64,000 bases of DNA, from assembly GCA_965220835.1 (NCBI GenBank), contig OZ244842.1:1364001-1428000 (forward strand), given 5' to 3'. Positions 32,993-41,435 of this stretch are shown in pieces (the first letter of the stretch is position 1; each line of letters opens with the position of its first letter). Position numbers and translations under genes: made by a program. The stretch comes from Azophilus sp965220835 (GTDB lineage: Bacteria; Pseudomonadota; Gammaproteobacteria; Pseudomonadales; Azotimanducaceae). Under the pieces are notes generated by a model. The model was not told the DNA's origin, made no database searches, and saw nothing but the letters and a program-made list of their open reading frames with translations.

Positions 32993-33969
32993 ACGTCCTG
33001 TTCGGCATCTTCCTGCTGACGCTGCTGTTGATCACCGCGGTCGCCATCGTGCGTGCGCGAAGCCTTTTCGTGGCCGTCATGCTGATGGGCATCGCCAGCC
33101 TGCTGATCGCCGCCAACTTTTTCCTGCTCGACGCCGCCGACGTGGCCTTGACCGAAGCGGCGGTCGGCGCCGGGGTGTCCACGGTGCTCTTTCTGAGCGC
33201 GCTCGCGTTGACGTCCGACCGGGAGCACGCCCCGTCCGCCAGAGCGCTGCCCTCCTTGGCCGTGGTCACTGCTGCGGCGCTGGTGATCATCTACGCCACG
33301 TTCGACAAACCTCGCTTCGGAGACCCCAACGCACCGGTGCAAACGCACATCTCACCTTGGTACTTGGAGAAAACCCGCGAGCACATGGACATTCCAAACG
33401 TGGTGACCGCCGTGCTCGGCAGCTTCCGCGGCTATGACACGCTCGGCGAGGTCTTCGTGGTGCTGACTGCGGGCATCGGCGTGCTGTTTCTGCTCTCGCC
33501 AAAGCTGGGCCCGCGGACCGAAGTCCCGGCGCCCACCCAATCGGGTTCGGGGCTGCGCAGCTATGTGATTCCGCGCGTCGCCGGGCGGCTGCTGATTCCG
33601 TTCATCCTGGTGCTGGGCCTGTACATTCAGTTCCACGGCGAATACGGGCCCGGCGGGGGGTTTCAAGCCGGCGCAATCATCGCTGCCGCGCTCATTCTGT
33701 ACGCACTCCTTGAAGGCGAGCAACGCGGCCTGCGCGTCATTTCACGCCCGGTGCTGATTGGGCTGATGGCGGGCGGCGCCATCCTCTACGGGGCTGTGGG
33801 CGTGGCCGGCATCCTGCTCGGCGGCAACTTCCTGGACTACAGCGTGCTGGCGGACGACCCAGTCAGCGGTCAGCAGATCGGCATCATCCTCATAGAACTC
33901 GGTGTCGGCATGACGGTCACGGGGGTGTTGCTCAGCATCTACCATGCCTTCGCGGCTCGGAGCAGTTAG
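32989..33969 (+). CDS. mnhB: Na+/H+ antiporter subunit B with DUF4040 domain
   Basis: A 326-residue membrane protein. The N-terminal part (LFVAVMLMGIASLLIAANFFLLDAADVALTEAAVG, broken here only as a description) corresponds to the DUF4040/MbhD region that lies at the end of large MrpA proteins; the C-terminal half is MrpB (GLYIQFHGEYGPGGGFQAGA). Here the two are fused as a free subunit. GTG 32989 overlaps the subunit G stop; the open frame extends upstream only as an antiphase shadow of subunit G. Confidence 0.88.
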   Translation: MNVLFGIFLLTLLLITAVAIVRARSLFVAVMLMGIASLLIAANFFLLDAADVALTEAAVGAGVSTVLFLSALALTSDREHAPSARALPSLAVVTAAALVIIYATFDKPRFGDPNAPVQTHISPWYLEKTREHMDIPNVVTAVLGSFRGYDTLGEVFVVLTAGIGVLFLLSPKLGPRTEVPAPTQSGSGLRSYVIPRVAGRLLIPFILVLGLYIQFHGEYGPGGGFQAGAIIAAALILYALLEGEQRGLRVISRPVLIGLMAGGAILYGAVGVAGILLGGNFLDYSVLADDPVSGQQIGIILIELGVGMTVTGVLLSIYHAFAARSS

Positions 33970-33973
33970 CGGC

Positions 33974-34324
33974 ATGGAGTTGCTCGGCATTTACCACTAT
34001 TGGGTCTTCGCGATCCTGCTGATGATCGGCTTCTACACGGTAATTGCCAAGCTGAACCTCATCAAGAAACTGATCGGGCTGGCCCTTTTCCAGGCCGCCG
34101 TCTTTCTGCTCTACATCACCATGGGCAAGGTGGAAGGCGGCACGGCGCCGATCTTCGCCGCGGGCGCCGAGGTGTTTTCCAGCCCATTGCCGCAGGTGCT
34201 GATCTTGACGGCCATCGTCGTGGGGATCTCAACCACTGCCCTCGGTCTGGGCATTGTGATCAGGATCAAGGAGGAGTACGGCTCAATCGAGGAGCACGAG
34301 ATTCAGGAAATCGATCAGCGATGA
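33974..34324 (+). CDS. mnhC: Na+/H+ antiporter subunit C
   Basis: A 116-residue NuoK-like MrpC/MnhC subunit with three helices (YWVFAILLMIGFYTVIAK, IGLALFQAAVFLLYI, LPQVLILTAIVVGISTTALG). ATG 33974 is preferred to an upstream ATG within subunit B. It overlaps the next gene by 4 bp (ATGA). Confidence 0.92.
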   Translation: MELLGIYHYWVFAILLMIGFYTVIAKLNLIKKLIGLALFQAAVFLLYITMGKVEGGTAPIFAAGAEVFSSPLPQVLILTAIVVGISTTALGLGIVIRIKEEYGSIEEHEIQEIDQR

Positions 34325-35817
34325 CGCCGCTGACCGAACATCTGCCGGCACTCCAAGTTGCCGTGCCCATGCTAATGGCGCCATTCGTGCTGCTGCTGCG
34401 TTCGCGCAACCTCGCGTGGGCGGCGGCAACGGCCGCCAGCCTCATGGCGTTTGCGATTTCCATCAGTCTTGCCACAAGCGTCGCCGGCGGTGAAACCATC
34501 GCCTACCAGATGGGCTCTTGGCCGGCGCCCTATGGCATTGAGTTGCGCATCGACGCCTTCAGCGCGCTCGTGCTGCTGGTCGTGACCGGGGCCTCCAGCC
34601 TAGCGCTTGTTGGCGGCCGCGCCAGTTTGATGGCCGCAATCGGTGAGGCCCGAGAACACTACTTCCATGCAGCTTGGCTCCTGGCGCTGGCCGGCTTGGC
34701 TGGCATCGCCGTCTCCGCTGACGCCTTCAACATCTTCGTGTTCATGGAGGTGTCCTCGCTGGCGAGCTACGTGCTGGTCGCCGGCGGCGCTGATCGGCGC
34801 GCCCTTCCAGCGGTGTTCAAGTACTTGATCATGGGTACGGTGGGGGCGACCTTTTACCTCATCGGCGTCGGGTTGATCTACATGATGACCGGCACGCTGA
34901 ACCTTGCCGACATGGAGGTCCGCATTCACGAGGTCGCCGACCAGGAGCCGATTCTGGCTGCGGCCGGGTTCATAACCGTCGGCCTTGCTTTGAAGGCCGC
35001 GATATTCCCGCTGCACGTCTGGCTGCCCAATGCCTACACCTACGCGCCGCATGTCGCGACGGCTTTCCTGGCAGCCTGCTCAACCAAGGTGTCGCTGTAC
35101 GTCCTGCTGCGCTTCGACTTCTTCGTGTTCCAACAAAACCTGGTCGGGCATGCGTTTCAGTTCGCGGCCTATCTCATGCCCCTTGCCGTGCTCGGCATTC
35201 TCGTCGGATCCTGCGTGGCCATGTTCGAACGCAACATCAAACGCCTGCTGGCATTCTCTTCAGTCGCACAAATCGGCTACATCATTCTCGGGGCGAGCTT
35301 AGTCAGCGTCAGCGGCCTCACCGCCGCAGCGCTGCACATGTTCAACCACGCGCTTGCCAAGGGCGGCCTGTTTCTTGCCGTGGCCAGCCTCGCGATGGTT
35401 GTATCCGGATTGCGGCTTGAGCACATAGCGGGCATCGCGCGCCGTGCGCCTTGGTCATTCGCTGCGTTCGTCATTTCCGGCTTGAGCCTCATCGGCGTGC
35501 CCGGCACGGCTGGCTTTATCAGCAAGTGGTATTTGATTCTTGCGGCAATGGAACTCGGCACGCCCGGGTTCGTGCTGGTTGCCGTGATCGTCGTCGGCTC
35601 ACTAATGGCGGTGGTCTACATTTGGCGCGTCATCGAGTCGGCTTGCTTCGCGACAGCCCCTGCAGAAAGTGAGGCTGCCCGCCCAATGCCGCTTCCCTTG
35701 TTGGCCGCAACCTGGCTGGCCGCGGCCGCCAACGTCTATTTCGGTTTCGTACCCCTAGTTCCCTTGGGGCTGTCCCAATCCGCGGCGACCAGCCTCTTGG
35801 GGCATTTGCCAACGTGA
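34321..35817 (+). CDS. mnhD: Na+/H+ antiporter subunit D, first copy
   Basis: A 498-residue NuoN/NuoM-like ion-translocating subunit with about 14 helices. The key Glu helix is FNIFVFMEVSSLASYVLV, and the proton-channel Lys/His region LKAAIFPLHVWLPNAYTYAP is intact, as are KRLLAFSSVAQIGYI and GVPGTAGFISKWYL. ATG 34321 overlaps the subunit C stop; the longer frame upstream is a shadow. It is the first of three D-type subunits in the operon. Confidence 0.92.
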   Translation: MTPLTEHLPALQVAVPMLMAPFVLLLRSRNLAWAAATAASLMAFAISISLATSVAGGETIAYQMGSWPAPYGIELRIDAFSALVLLVVTGASSLALVGGRASLMAAIGEAREHYFHAAWLLALAGLAGIAVSADAFNIFVFMEVSSLASYVLVAGGADRRALPAVFKYLIMGTVGATFYLIGVGLIYMMTGTLNLADMEVRIHEVADQEPILAAAGFITVGLALKAAIFPLHVWLPNAYTYAPHVATAFLAACSTKVSLYVLLRFDFFVFQQNLVGHAFQFAAYLMPLAVLGILVGSCVAMFERNIKRLLAFSSVAQIGYIILGASLVSVSGLTAAALHMFNHALAKGGLFLAVASLAMVVSGLRLEHIAGIARRAPWSFAAFVISGLSLIGVPGTAGFISKWYLILAAMELGTPGFVLVAVIVVGSLMAVVYIWRVIESACFATAPAESEAARPMPLPLLAATWLAAAANVYFGFVPLVPLGLSQSAATSLLGHLPT

Positions 35818-37274
35818 CCGTTGAAGCCAAAATCCTCATTGCCGTTGTCTTGCCGCTAGCGGGAAGTTTGGGCATCGCCCTGGGGGGCCGCATCGGCGCC
35901 AACGTGCGGGAAGCCTTCACCCTGCTGGTCGCCGGCGGCTTGGCCGTCATCGTTTGGAGCCTCATGCCGTTGGTCCTCGACGGCGGGCGTCCGGCCGTGC
36001 ATGTTGCCGAGGTGTTGCCGGGCATCGACCTCGCCTTCTCCGTTGAGCCCTTGGGGATGATCTTCGCCGCACTGGCGTCCCTGCTGTGGATTGTCAACTC
36101 GCTGTACTCGATAGGCTACATGCGCGGCAACAGGGAGCCGAACCAAACTCGCTTCTATGTCCTGTTCGCTGTCTCGCTGGGCGCAACCATGGGTATTGCC
36201 TTGGCGGCGAACCTTTTCACTGCGTTCGTCTTTTACGAGATCCTGACCCTCGCCACATACCCTTTAGTCGCGCACAAAGGGGACCCGGCAACGGTGCGGT
36301 CCGCTCGCGTCTATCTGGGCGTGCTGCTGGCCACATCGATCGGGCTGCTGCTTCCTGCGGTGGCCTGGGTGCATGGGGTCGCCGGCACAACGGCGTTCAC
36401 CCCCGGCGGCATTCTGGAAGCCAAGCTGCAGGGGCCTTTGCTTGGGTTGCTCCTGGCCTTGTTCGTCTTCGGCATCGGCAAAGCCGCGGTGATGCCCGTG
36501 CACCGCTGGCTTCCAGCCGCCATGGTCGCGCCGACACCGGTCAGCGCGCTTTTGCACGCCGTCGCGGTCGTGAAGGCTGGGGTTTTTCTGGTGACCAAGG
36601 TCATCGTTTACATTTTCGGCGTTGACCACCTTGGGAACGCACCAAGCGCGGACTGGCTGGTGTATCTTGCGGCATTCACCATCGTAGCGGCCAGCGTGGT
36701 GGCGCTGCGCCAAAAAAATCTCAAACGCCTGCTCGCCTACTCCACCGTCGCGCAACTCTCATATGTGGTCATGGCCGCCGCCATACTGAAGCCCCTGGCC
36801 GAAATCGGTGCGGCTTTGCACATCGCCGCGCACGGGTTGGGCAAGATCACCCTGTTTTTCGCAGCAGGTGCGATCTACACGGCGTCGCACAAAACCGAGA
36901 TACACCAATTGCGCGGCATTGGCCGACGCATGCCGATCACCATGGTCGCCTTTACGGTCGGTGCCCTGTGCATGATCGGGGTTCCCCCCACCAGCGGTTT
37001 CGTGTCCAAGTGGTACATCATCGCCGGCGCCTTGGAAGCGCAAAGCACTGTCGCGCTATTGGCGGTCATTGTGAGCACCGCGCTCAACGCAGCCTATTTC
37101 CTGCCGATTGTGTACGCCGCCTGGATGGCGCCCGAGAAAGCGCGCCCGGCGGCCCATGGCGAAGCGCCGTGGCCTTCGGTTGCGGCCCTGTCCCTGACTG
37201 CGGCGCTGACGGTCGCTTTCTTCGTGTTCCACTCATCCACCCTCGAACTCGCCCGCCAAGCGGTGGGGATGTAA
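35814..37274 (+). CDS. Na+/H+ antiporter subunit D-like, second copy
   Basis: A 486-residue complex-I-like antiporter subunit: FTAFVFYEILTLATYPLVAH with the helix-5 Glu, KAAVMPVHRWLPAAMVAPTPVSALLH with channel Lys/His, KRLLAYSTVAQLSYV and GVPPTSGFVSKWYI. The GTG start overlaps the first D-type gene by 4 bp. MAHGLGKITLFF-type C-terminal helices contain a His/Lys pair. It is clearly paralogous to, not a copy of, the first D subunit. Confidence 0.9.
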   Translation: MTVEAKILIAVVLPLAGSLGIALGGRIGANVREAFTLLVAGGLAVIVWSLMPLVLDGGRPAVHVAEVLPGIDLAFSVEPLGMIFAALASLLWIVNSLYSIGYMRGNREPNQTRFYVLFAVSLGATMGIALAANLFTAFVFYEILTLATYPLVAHKGDPATVRSARVYLGVLLATSIGLLLPAVAWVHGVAGTTAFTPGGILEAKLQGPLLGLLLALFVFGIGKAAVMPVHRWLPAAMVAPTPVSALLHAVAVVKAGVFLVTKVIVYIFGVDHLGNAPSADWLVYLAAFTIVAASVVALRQKNLKRLLAYSTVAQLSYVVMAAAILKPLAEIGAALHIAAHGLGKITLFFAAGAIYTASHKTEIHQLRGIGRRMPITMVAFTVGALCMIGVPPTSGFVSKWYIIAGALEAQSTVALLAVIVSTALNAAYFLPIVYAAWMAPEKARPAAHGEAPWPSVAALSLTAALTVAFFVFHSSTLELARQAVGM

Positions 37275-37553
37275 ATGGCAAAGTTGGATCAAGAAGGCCA
37301 TTGGCTGGTGCGCCGCCGCACCATCAAGCTGCTGTGGTGGGTGTTTGCGGTCCTGCTGGCACTGACCGTGGTCCTGCAGTTGGCGAGCCCAATCAAGGGC
37401 TACTTCGTGGTGGATGGCTGGCTCGGATTCGGGGCGGTCTTCGGCTTTCTGTCGTGCCTTGTCATGGTGCTGGCCGCCAAGGGGCTTGGCCACCTGCTGA
37501 AGCGCCGAGAGGACTATTACGACGATCGAGAAGATTCGGCTGACGATGCTTGA
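37275..37553 (+). CDS. small two-helix membrane protein of antiporter operon
   Basis: A 92-residue protein with two hydrophobic helices (LLWWVFAVLLALTVVLQLA and GAVFGFLSCLVMVLAAKG), a basic N-terminus and a very acidic C-terminal tail (DYYDDREDSADDA). It starts directly after the second D-type stop and overlaps the third D-type start by 8 bp. Position implies an accessory subunit; I do not recognise a named family. Confidence 0.75.
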   Translation: MAKLDQEGHWLVRRRTIKLLWWVFAVLLALTVVLQLASPIKGYFVVDGWLGFGAVFGFLSCLVMVLAAKGLGHLLKRREDYYDDREDSADDA

Positions 37554-39246
37554 GCTCATTCCCCCAGCCTTGGTGTTGCTGCTCGGCGCAGCGGTTATGG
37601 GACTTGTTCGCGGGGCCGCGCGCACCGCCGTCGTACTCCTTACGCCGCTCCTGACCCTCTGGCTGGTTTGGCTGGTCGCGGACGGCGTGGCTCTGGAAGT
37701 GGCGTTTCTGGACTATCGAATCGAGCCACTGGAGGGCAGCCCGGTTCGGCGCCTGTTCGCGACCATCTTCGCGCTCATGGCCTTCGTCGGTGGACTGTAC
37801 GCTTATCGACAGGCCAAATGGCAGGAACTGGCAGCGGCGCACGCCTATGCCGCGGGGGCTATCGGCGTCTGCTTCGCCGGCGACCTGATCACGCTGTTCC
37901 TCTTCTGGGAGCTGATGGCCCTGTTCTCGACGGTGGTGGTTTGGTGTGGCAATACACCCAGCGCGCGGGCTGCCGGCCTGCGTTACGCCATCATGCACCT
38001 GATCGGCGGCGTCATACTCAAGGTAGGCATCGTTGGCGTCGCCTTGCAAACGGGTTCGATCGATGTGCAGGCCATGTCGGCCAACAGCTTCGCTGGCGCC
38101 TTGGTCCTGGTCGGCGTTCTGATCAACGCGGCGGCACCACCCGTTTCGGCTTGGCTTGCGGACTCGTACCCCGAGTCAAGCCCAACGGGGTCCGTGATCC
38201 TCTCCGCGTTCACCACCAAGGCCGCCGTGCTGGCCCTAATGCTGCTGTTCCCTGGCGAGTCGATTTTGATCGCCGTCGGCCTGTTCATGGTCATGTACGG
38301 CATCCTCTACGCCCTGCTTGAGAACGACATCCGCCGTATTCTGGCCTTTTCCATCGTCAATCAGGTTGGCTTCATGGTCTGCGCCATCGGCATCGGCACC
38401 CAGATGGCCTTGAACGGTGCCGCAGCCCACGCGTTCGCCCACATCATCTACAAGGCGCTGCTGTTCATGAGTGCGGGAGCGGTCATCCATCGAACCGGAA
38501 TGAACCGCTGCAGCGACGTTGGTGGGCTGTTCCGCACGATGCCTTTGACGGCTTTCTGCGGCATCGTGGGCGCGCTGGCCATCTCCGGGTTCCCCCTAAC
38601 GTCCGGCTTCACGACCAAGACCTTGATTTCCCAAGCGGCGGCCGACGCAACGCTCGTCACCACCTACTTCATGCTTGCCGCCGCCTCGGCCGGCGTTTTC
38701 CTGCACGCGGGGATCAAGTTCCCGTGGTTCGTCTTTTTCCAGAAGGATTCCGGGCTGCGCCCCAAAGACGCGCCTTGGAACATGTCCGCGGCCATGCTGA
38801 TCTTCGCTTTCCTTTGCATCCTGCTTGGCGTGATGCCGGACATGCTTTACCGCTTCCTGCCACACCCGGTTGACTACCAGCCCTACACCGCCGACAAGGT
38901 GCTGTTTTACCTGCAGTTGTTGTTGTTCTCGGGGCTCGCGTTCTTCCTGCTGTTGCCGTTGATGAAGCGCACGCAGACCATCAGTCTGGACGCAGACTGG
39001 CTGTGGCGCATTGCGCTGTGTGGCGGCGCGGGCGCAGCCTACCGAGGGCTGCGGAAGATCGGGCTCGCTTTGGCCGCCACCGTGAACGAGGGTCTGCGCA
39101 AACTGCGCACGCAGGCGGCACGCCACATGTCCACATCCACTGGGCATGGTCGGTCAGGCGTGTTCGCCCGCGCATGGCCGATTGGCGCAACCGCGTTTTG
39201 GATCGCTGTGCTGCTCATCAGCTATGTGTTCGTTTACTACCTGTAG
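37546..39246 (+). CDS. Na+/H+ antiporter subunit D-like, third copy
   Basis: A 566-residue complex-I-like subunit with GDLITLFLFWELMALFSTVV (helix-5 Glu), INAAAPPVSAWLADSYPESS in place of the usual His-Pro segment, RRILAFSIVNQVGFMV, HAFAHIIYKALLFMSAGAVI and GFPLTSGFTTKT. A C-terminal extension of about 100 residues ends in a last hydrophobic helix. The channel Lys region is altered compared with the other two D-type subunits, so it may be a structural rather than pumping subunit. It ends the operon. Confidence 0.88.
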   Translation: MLELIPPALVLLLGAAVMGLVRGAARTAVVLLTPLLTLWLVWLVADGVALEVAFLDYRIEPLEGSPVRRLFATIFALMAFVGGLYAYRQAKWQELAAAHAYAAGAIGVCFAGDLITLFLFWELMALFSTVVVWCGNTPSARAAGLRYAIMHLIGGVILKVGIVGVALQTGSIDVQAMSANSFAGALVLVGVLINAAAPPVSAWLADSYPESSPTGSVILSAFTTKAAVLALMLLFPGESILIAVGLFMVMYGILYALLENDIRRILAFSIVNQVGFMVCAIGIGTQMALNGAAAHAFAHIIYKALLFMSAGAVIHRTGMNRCSDVGGLFRTMPLTAFCGIVGALAISGFPLTSGFTTKTLISQAAADATLVTTYFMLAAASAGVFLHAGIKFPWFVFFQKDSGLRPKDAPWNMSAAMLIFAFLCILLGVMPDMLYRFLPHPVDYQPYTADKVLFYLQLLLFSGLAFFLLLPLMKRTQTISLDADWLWRIALCGGAGAAYRGLRKIGLALAATVNEGLRKLRTQAARHMSTSTGHGRSGVFARAWPIGATAFWIAVLLISYVFVYYL

Positions 39247-39337
39247 CCCCGGCCAGCTGCGGACCTGAAAGCGCGGGGGCCCGTTCGGCAGGAACCCAAG
39301 TTGGCGCCAGGCTGCGCCGTTCAACCCCACCCGGCGC

Positions 39338-39346
39338 TGCTATACT
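39338..39346 (+). promoter_or_regulatory. extended -10 promoter element, tusD copy A
   Basis: TGC-TATACT matches an extended -10 box 28 bp before the tusD start. The same element, with 19 bp of identity around it, precedes the second tusD, although the DNA between it and each gene differs. No good -35 was found, which extended -10 promoters tolerate. Confidence 0.5.
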
Positions 39347-39365
39347 CCGGCCTTCTTCCAGAGGT

Positions 39366-39988
39366 GGCTGGCCTTGGTCATTTCCATTGCCGTGCACGGT
39401 GCCCCCTATGCCAGCGCCGGTTCAAGAACGGCGTTGCGCTTTGCTGAAAGCGCTCTGCGCCTGGGGCATCGGATTCACCGGGTGTTCTTCTACCACGACG
39501 GCGTGCTCGCCGCTGCCAAACAGGGCGTGGCACCCCAGGATGAAGAGGACTTGCATGCGGGCTGGGTCGGCTTGGCTGAATCCCACGGGGTCGAACTCAC
39601 CGTCTGCATCGCCAACGCGCTGAAGCGTGGGGTGCTCGACGAAGCGGAGCGAGACCGCTACGACAAGGAGGCCACCACCGCCCATGCAGTGTTCACCATT
39701 GTCGGGTTGGGGCAACTCATTGAAGCCATGACCGCATCCGACCGCTTCGTGACCTTCGCCGCCTGATGGCCAAGCGCATTCTGTTTTTGCTGAACCAGCC
39801 ACCCTACGGCTCCTCCCACGCTGCAGAGGCCATCGAGGCCATTCTGGTGGCCGGCGTCTTTGATCAGCAAGTCAGCGTCCTGTTCACGGGCGCCGGGCTG
39901 TATCAGCTGCTCAGCGAGCAGGACGGCAGCGCGGTGGGTGGACGCACCGTGGGCAAGATGCTTGGCGCCGTGCCGGAGTACGGCGTGA
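39366..39988 (+). repeat. 623-bp duplicated tus block, copy A
   Basis: This block is collinear without gaps with 41814-42436 (offset 2448 bp). It covers all of tusD and the first 74 codons of tusC. I count eight differences, all between 39586 and 39698; the rest is identical. Copy A ends abruptly inside tusC and is followed by unrelated DNA, so it is the derived copy. Confidence 0.9.
39374..39766 (+). CDS. tusD: sulfurtransferase subunit TusD, duplicate copy
   Basis: A 130-residue DsrE-fold protein that receives persulfide sulfur on C78 (TVCIANALKRGV) and passes it within TusBCD to TusE. The copy is intact and differs from the second tusD at five residues (A/T, D/E, T/I, V/A, I/V). It starts with TTG, as the second copy does. 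Because its own tusC is truncated, it may be redundant or act with the other copy's partners. Confidence 0.88.
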   Translation: MVISIAVHGAPYASAGSRTALRFAESALRLGHRIHRVFFYHDGVLAAAKQGVAPQDEEDLHAGWVGLAESHGVELTVCIANALKRGVLDEAERDRYDKEATTAHAVFTIVGLGQLIEAMTASDRFVTFAA

Positions 39989-40119
39989 AGAGGTTTCATG
40001 GTCATGCTCATTGCTCCTGCCAGTCCTTGTGCCAATCGCGCTCGAAGCGCACCCGGCTGCCTGTGTGGAAGGCTCTATTGCCTACCTGCCGCAACCTACT
40101 CGATCGGAACTTGAATGTC
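39766..40119 (+). pseudogene. truncated tusC, duplicate copy
   Basis: The first 74 codons are identical to the complete tusC at 42214 (through VPEYGV at 39988); the sequence then switches to unrelated DNA and the frame happens to stay open into the neighbouring oxidoreductase remnant, giving a chimeric frame that stops at 40428. The lost C-terminal third includes part of the DsrF-like fold, so function is unlikely. Confidence 0.8.
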
Positions 40120-40614
40120 GTGGCGAAATCGAACGACTGGGGCGGGCCGAACCGGCAATGGGTGATCGCGGAACATCCGGTCACCACCCTTGAGGCGAGG
40201 CATTTCGAGTACCGGGAAGCCCCGGATGCTGAACCCGGCCCGGGCGAAGTGCTGCTGAAAGCGCACCTGCTGAACATCGCACCGGTCATGCGCAAGTACA
40301 CGATGGAAGGGGGCGCTGTCGGCGAAGCGCCGCTTGAGATTGGCGACTTGATCCACGGCCGGGGCGTCGCCGAGGTGATCGCCTCCAATCACGCTGGTTT
40401 TGCACCCGGCGAATTCGTGCAGGGATAACTCGGCTGGCAGACTTGGAAGGTCAGCCGCATGACCGATGCGGAGAAGTTTCGCCGCCTGAAGGCGCCAGTT
40501 GATGGCGTCAGCGGTATCGAAGCGATGCCGCGCGCACTGATGGACATGTTCGAGTCAACGGGCGGCGGCAAGCGGATCGTTCATGTGGTCGAGGGAGACA
40601 TCGCTTGCTATTGA
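40120..40614 (+). pseudogene. NADP-dependent oxidoreductase remnant
   Basis: In one frame the DNA encodes the N-terminal part of a zinc-free medium-chain NADP oxidoreductase (NRQWVIAEHPVT, HFEYREAPDAEPGPGEVLLK), then a TAA at 40426 in the middle of the expected GEFVQG-x-LGWQTW segment, then directly a C-terminal family segment (GIEAMPRALMDMFEST, GKRIVHVVEGD). The roughly 200-residue cofactor domain between them is missing. A nonsense codon plus an internal deletion show it is dead. Confidence 0.8.
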
Positions 40615-40658
40615 TCGCGGAGCCTTGGATGGGCTCAAGAGGAACGGACCGGGGGCAG

Positions 40659-40678
40659 TTGGCGGAGGGGCAGGGATT
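40659..40678 (+). repeat. tRNA-Ser 3' end, partner of the 31117 repeat
   Basis: This 20-bp stretch covers the CCA, acceptor strand and first bases of the T arm of tRNA-Ser. The identical direct copy at 31117-31136 lies 9.54 kb away on the 3' side of the tRNA, the side on which tRNA-targeted elements insert. Confidence 0.7.
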
Positions 40679-40747
40679 TGAACCCTGGGAGGCTTTCACC
40701 TCTCTGGTTTTCAAGACCAGCGCTTTCGACCGCTCAGCCACCCCTCC
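40660..40747 (-). tRNA. tRNA-Ser (anticodon TGA)
   Basis: An 88-nt tRNA on the minus strand. The acceptor stem pairs GGAGGGG (complement of 40741-40747) with CCCCTCC (40664-40670), with discriminator G and an encoded CCA (40660-40662). The anticodon loop is CTTGAAA with TGA at 40711-40713, flanked by a 5-bp stem. A long variable arm, typical of serine tRNA, and a T arm with GTTCAAATC are present. It reads UCN serine codons. Its 3' end is repeated at 31117-31136. Confidence 0.96.
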
Positions 40748-40871
40748 GGGTCGCTCAGTTTCCCCGCTTTGCCCCGTGGCTTCAAGTTCAGAGTGCGCCG
40801 ATGCGCTCCGCCCGCCCGCAGCGCGTGCGCCCTGATCGGCTGGTGCCGATCAGTCAAGCCTTGGGAGGCTC

Positions 40872-41435
40872 TCACAACTCACCCGATGGAGGCGCCACTC
40901 CCCCTCTCGCTTTCTTCTGAACGGCAGCAAATCTGTCCGCCACCTCCCACTGATCCAGCCAGTGGTTCAGGTAATCCCGGTCCAACTCGTGGTTCGCGTC
41001 AAGAATTGCCTCTACGTCGGCGTCATCCCGGCTTCGCCCCGCAATGAGCTTGTGGACAATGATGTCCTCAACCGTCAGGACACGAGTCGAAATGCCCCCG
41101 GCCAACGTCTCTCGGCGGGCACGCTGCAGCGCGGCCTGTTGGTATTCGATCTCAACGGCGACAAAATCCACTGCGCCCAATTCAGGGTGGACAATGCGCA
41201 GCATGGACTGATCCGGATGCAGAAGCCGAACCGACCACCCGGCCGCCTGCGCCGTTTCCGCGACCACGGCCATATCCGCTCGGCCCAAGGAAAGCAGGAT
41301 GTCCACGTCATATGTGGCGCGGGCCTCCGCACGGTAAACGTTCGCAGCAACAGCGCCGAACACCGCCCATTCAACGCCAAGCCGCGCCAGAATCCCTTCC
41401 ACCTCCCTCAGAGTGAGGGTCCAAGGGCTATCCAT
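40872..41435 (-). CDS. nucleotidyltransferase, DUF6036/AbiEii-like
   Basis: A 187-residue protein with the nucleotidyltransferase core: AVFGAVAANVYRAEA then TYDVDILL (first two acids), a third acid in AVDFVAVE, and VEDIIVHKLIAGRSRDDADV. Such small enzymes often act as halves of toxin-antitoxin or abortive-infection pairs. Its ATG overlaps the upstream 99-residue gene by 8 bp. The first motif has GA where GS/GG is usual. Substrate unknown. Confidence 0.72.
   Translation of the reverse strand: MDSPWTLTLREVEGILARLGVEWAVFGAVAANVYRAEARATYDVDILLSLGRADMAVVAETAQAAGWSVRLLHPDQSMLRIVHPELGAVDFVAVEIEYQQAALQRARRETLAGGISTRVLTVEDIIVHKLIAGRSRDDADVEAILDANHELDRDYLNHWLDQWEVADRFAAVQKKARGGVAPPSGEL

Noticed and set aside
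40008..40388. 126-codon minus-strand frame opposite the oxidoreductase remnant
   Set aside because: No family resemblance; the plus strand shows clear oxidoreductase motifs interrupted by a stop and deletion.
31117..40678. Intact integrative element or prophage
   Set aside because: No integrase, excisionase or structural gene is present; only the duplicated tRNA end supports past integration.
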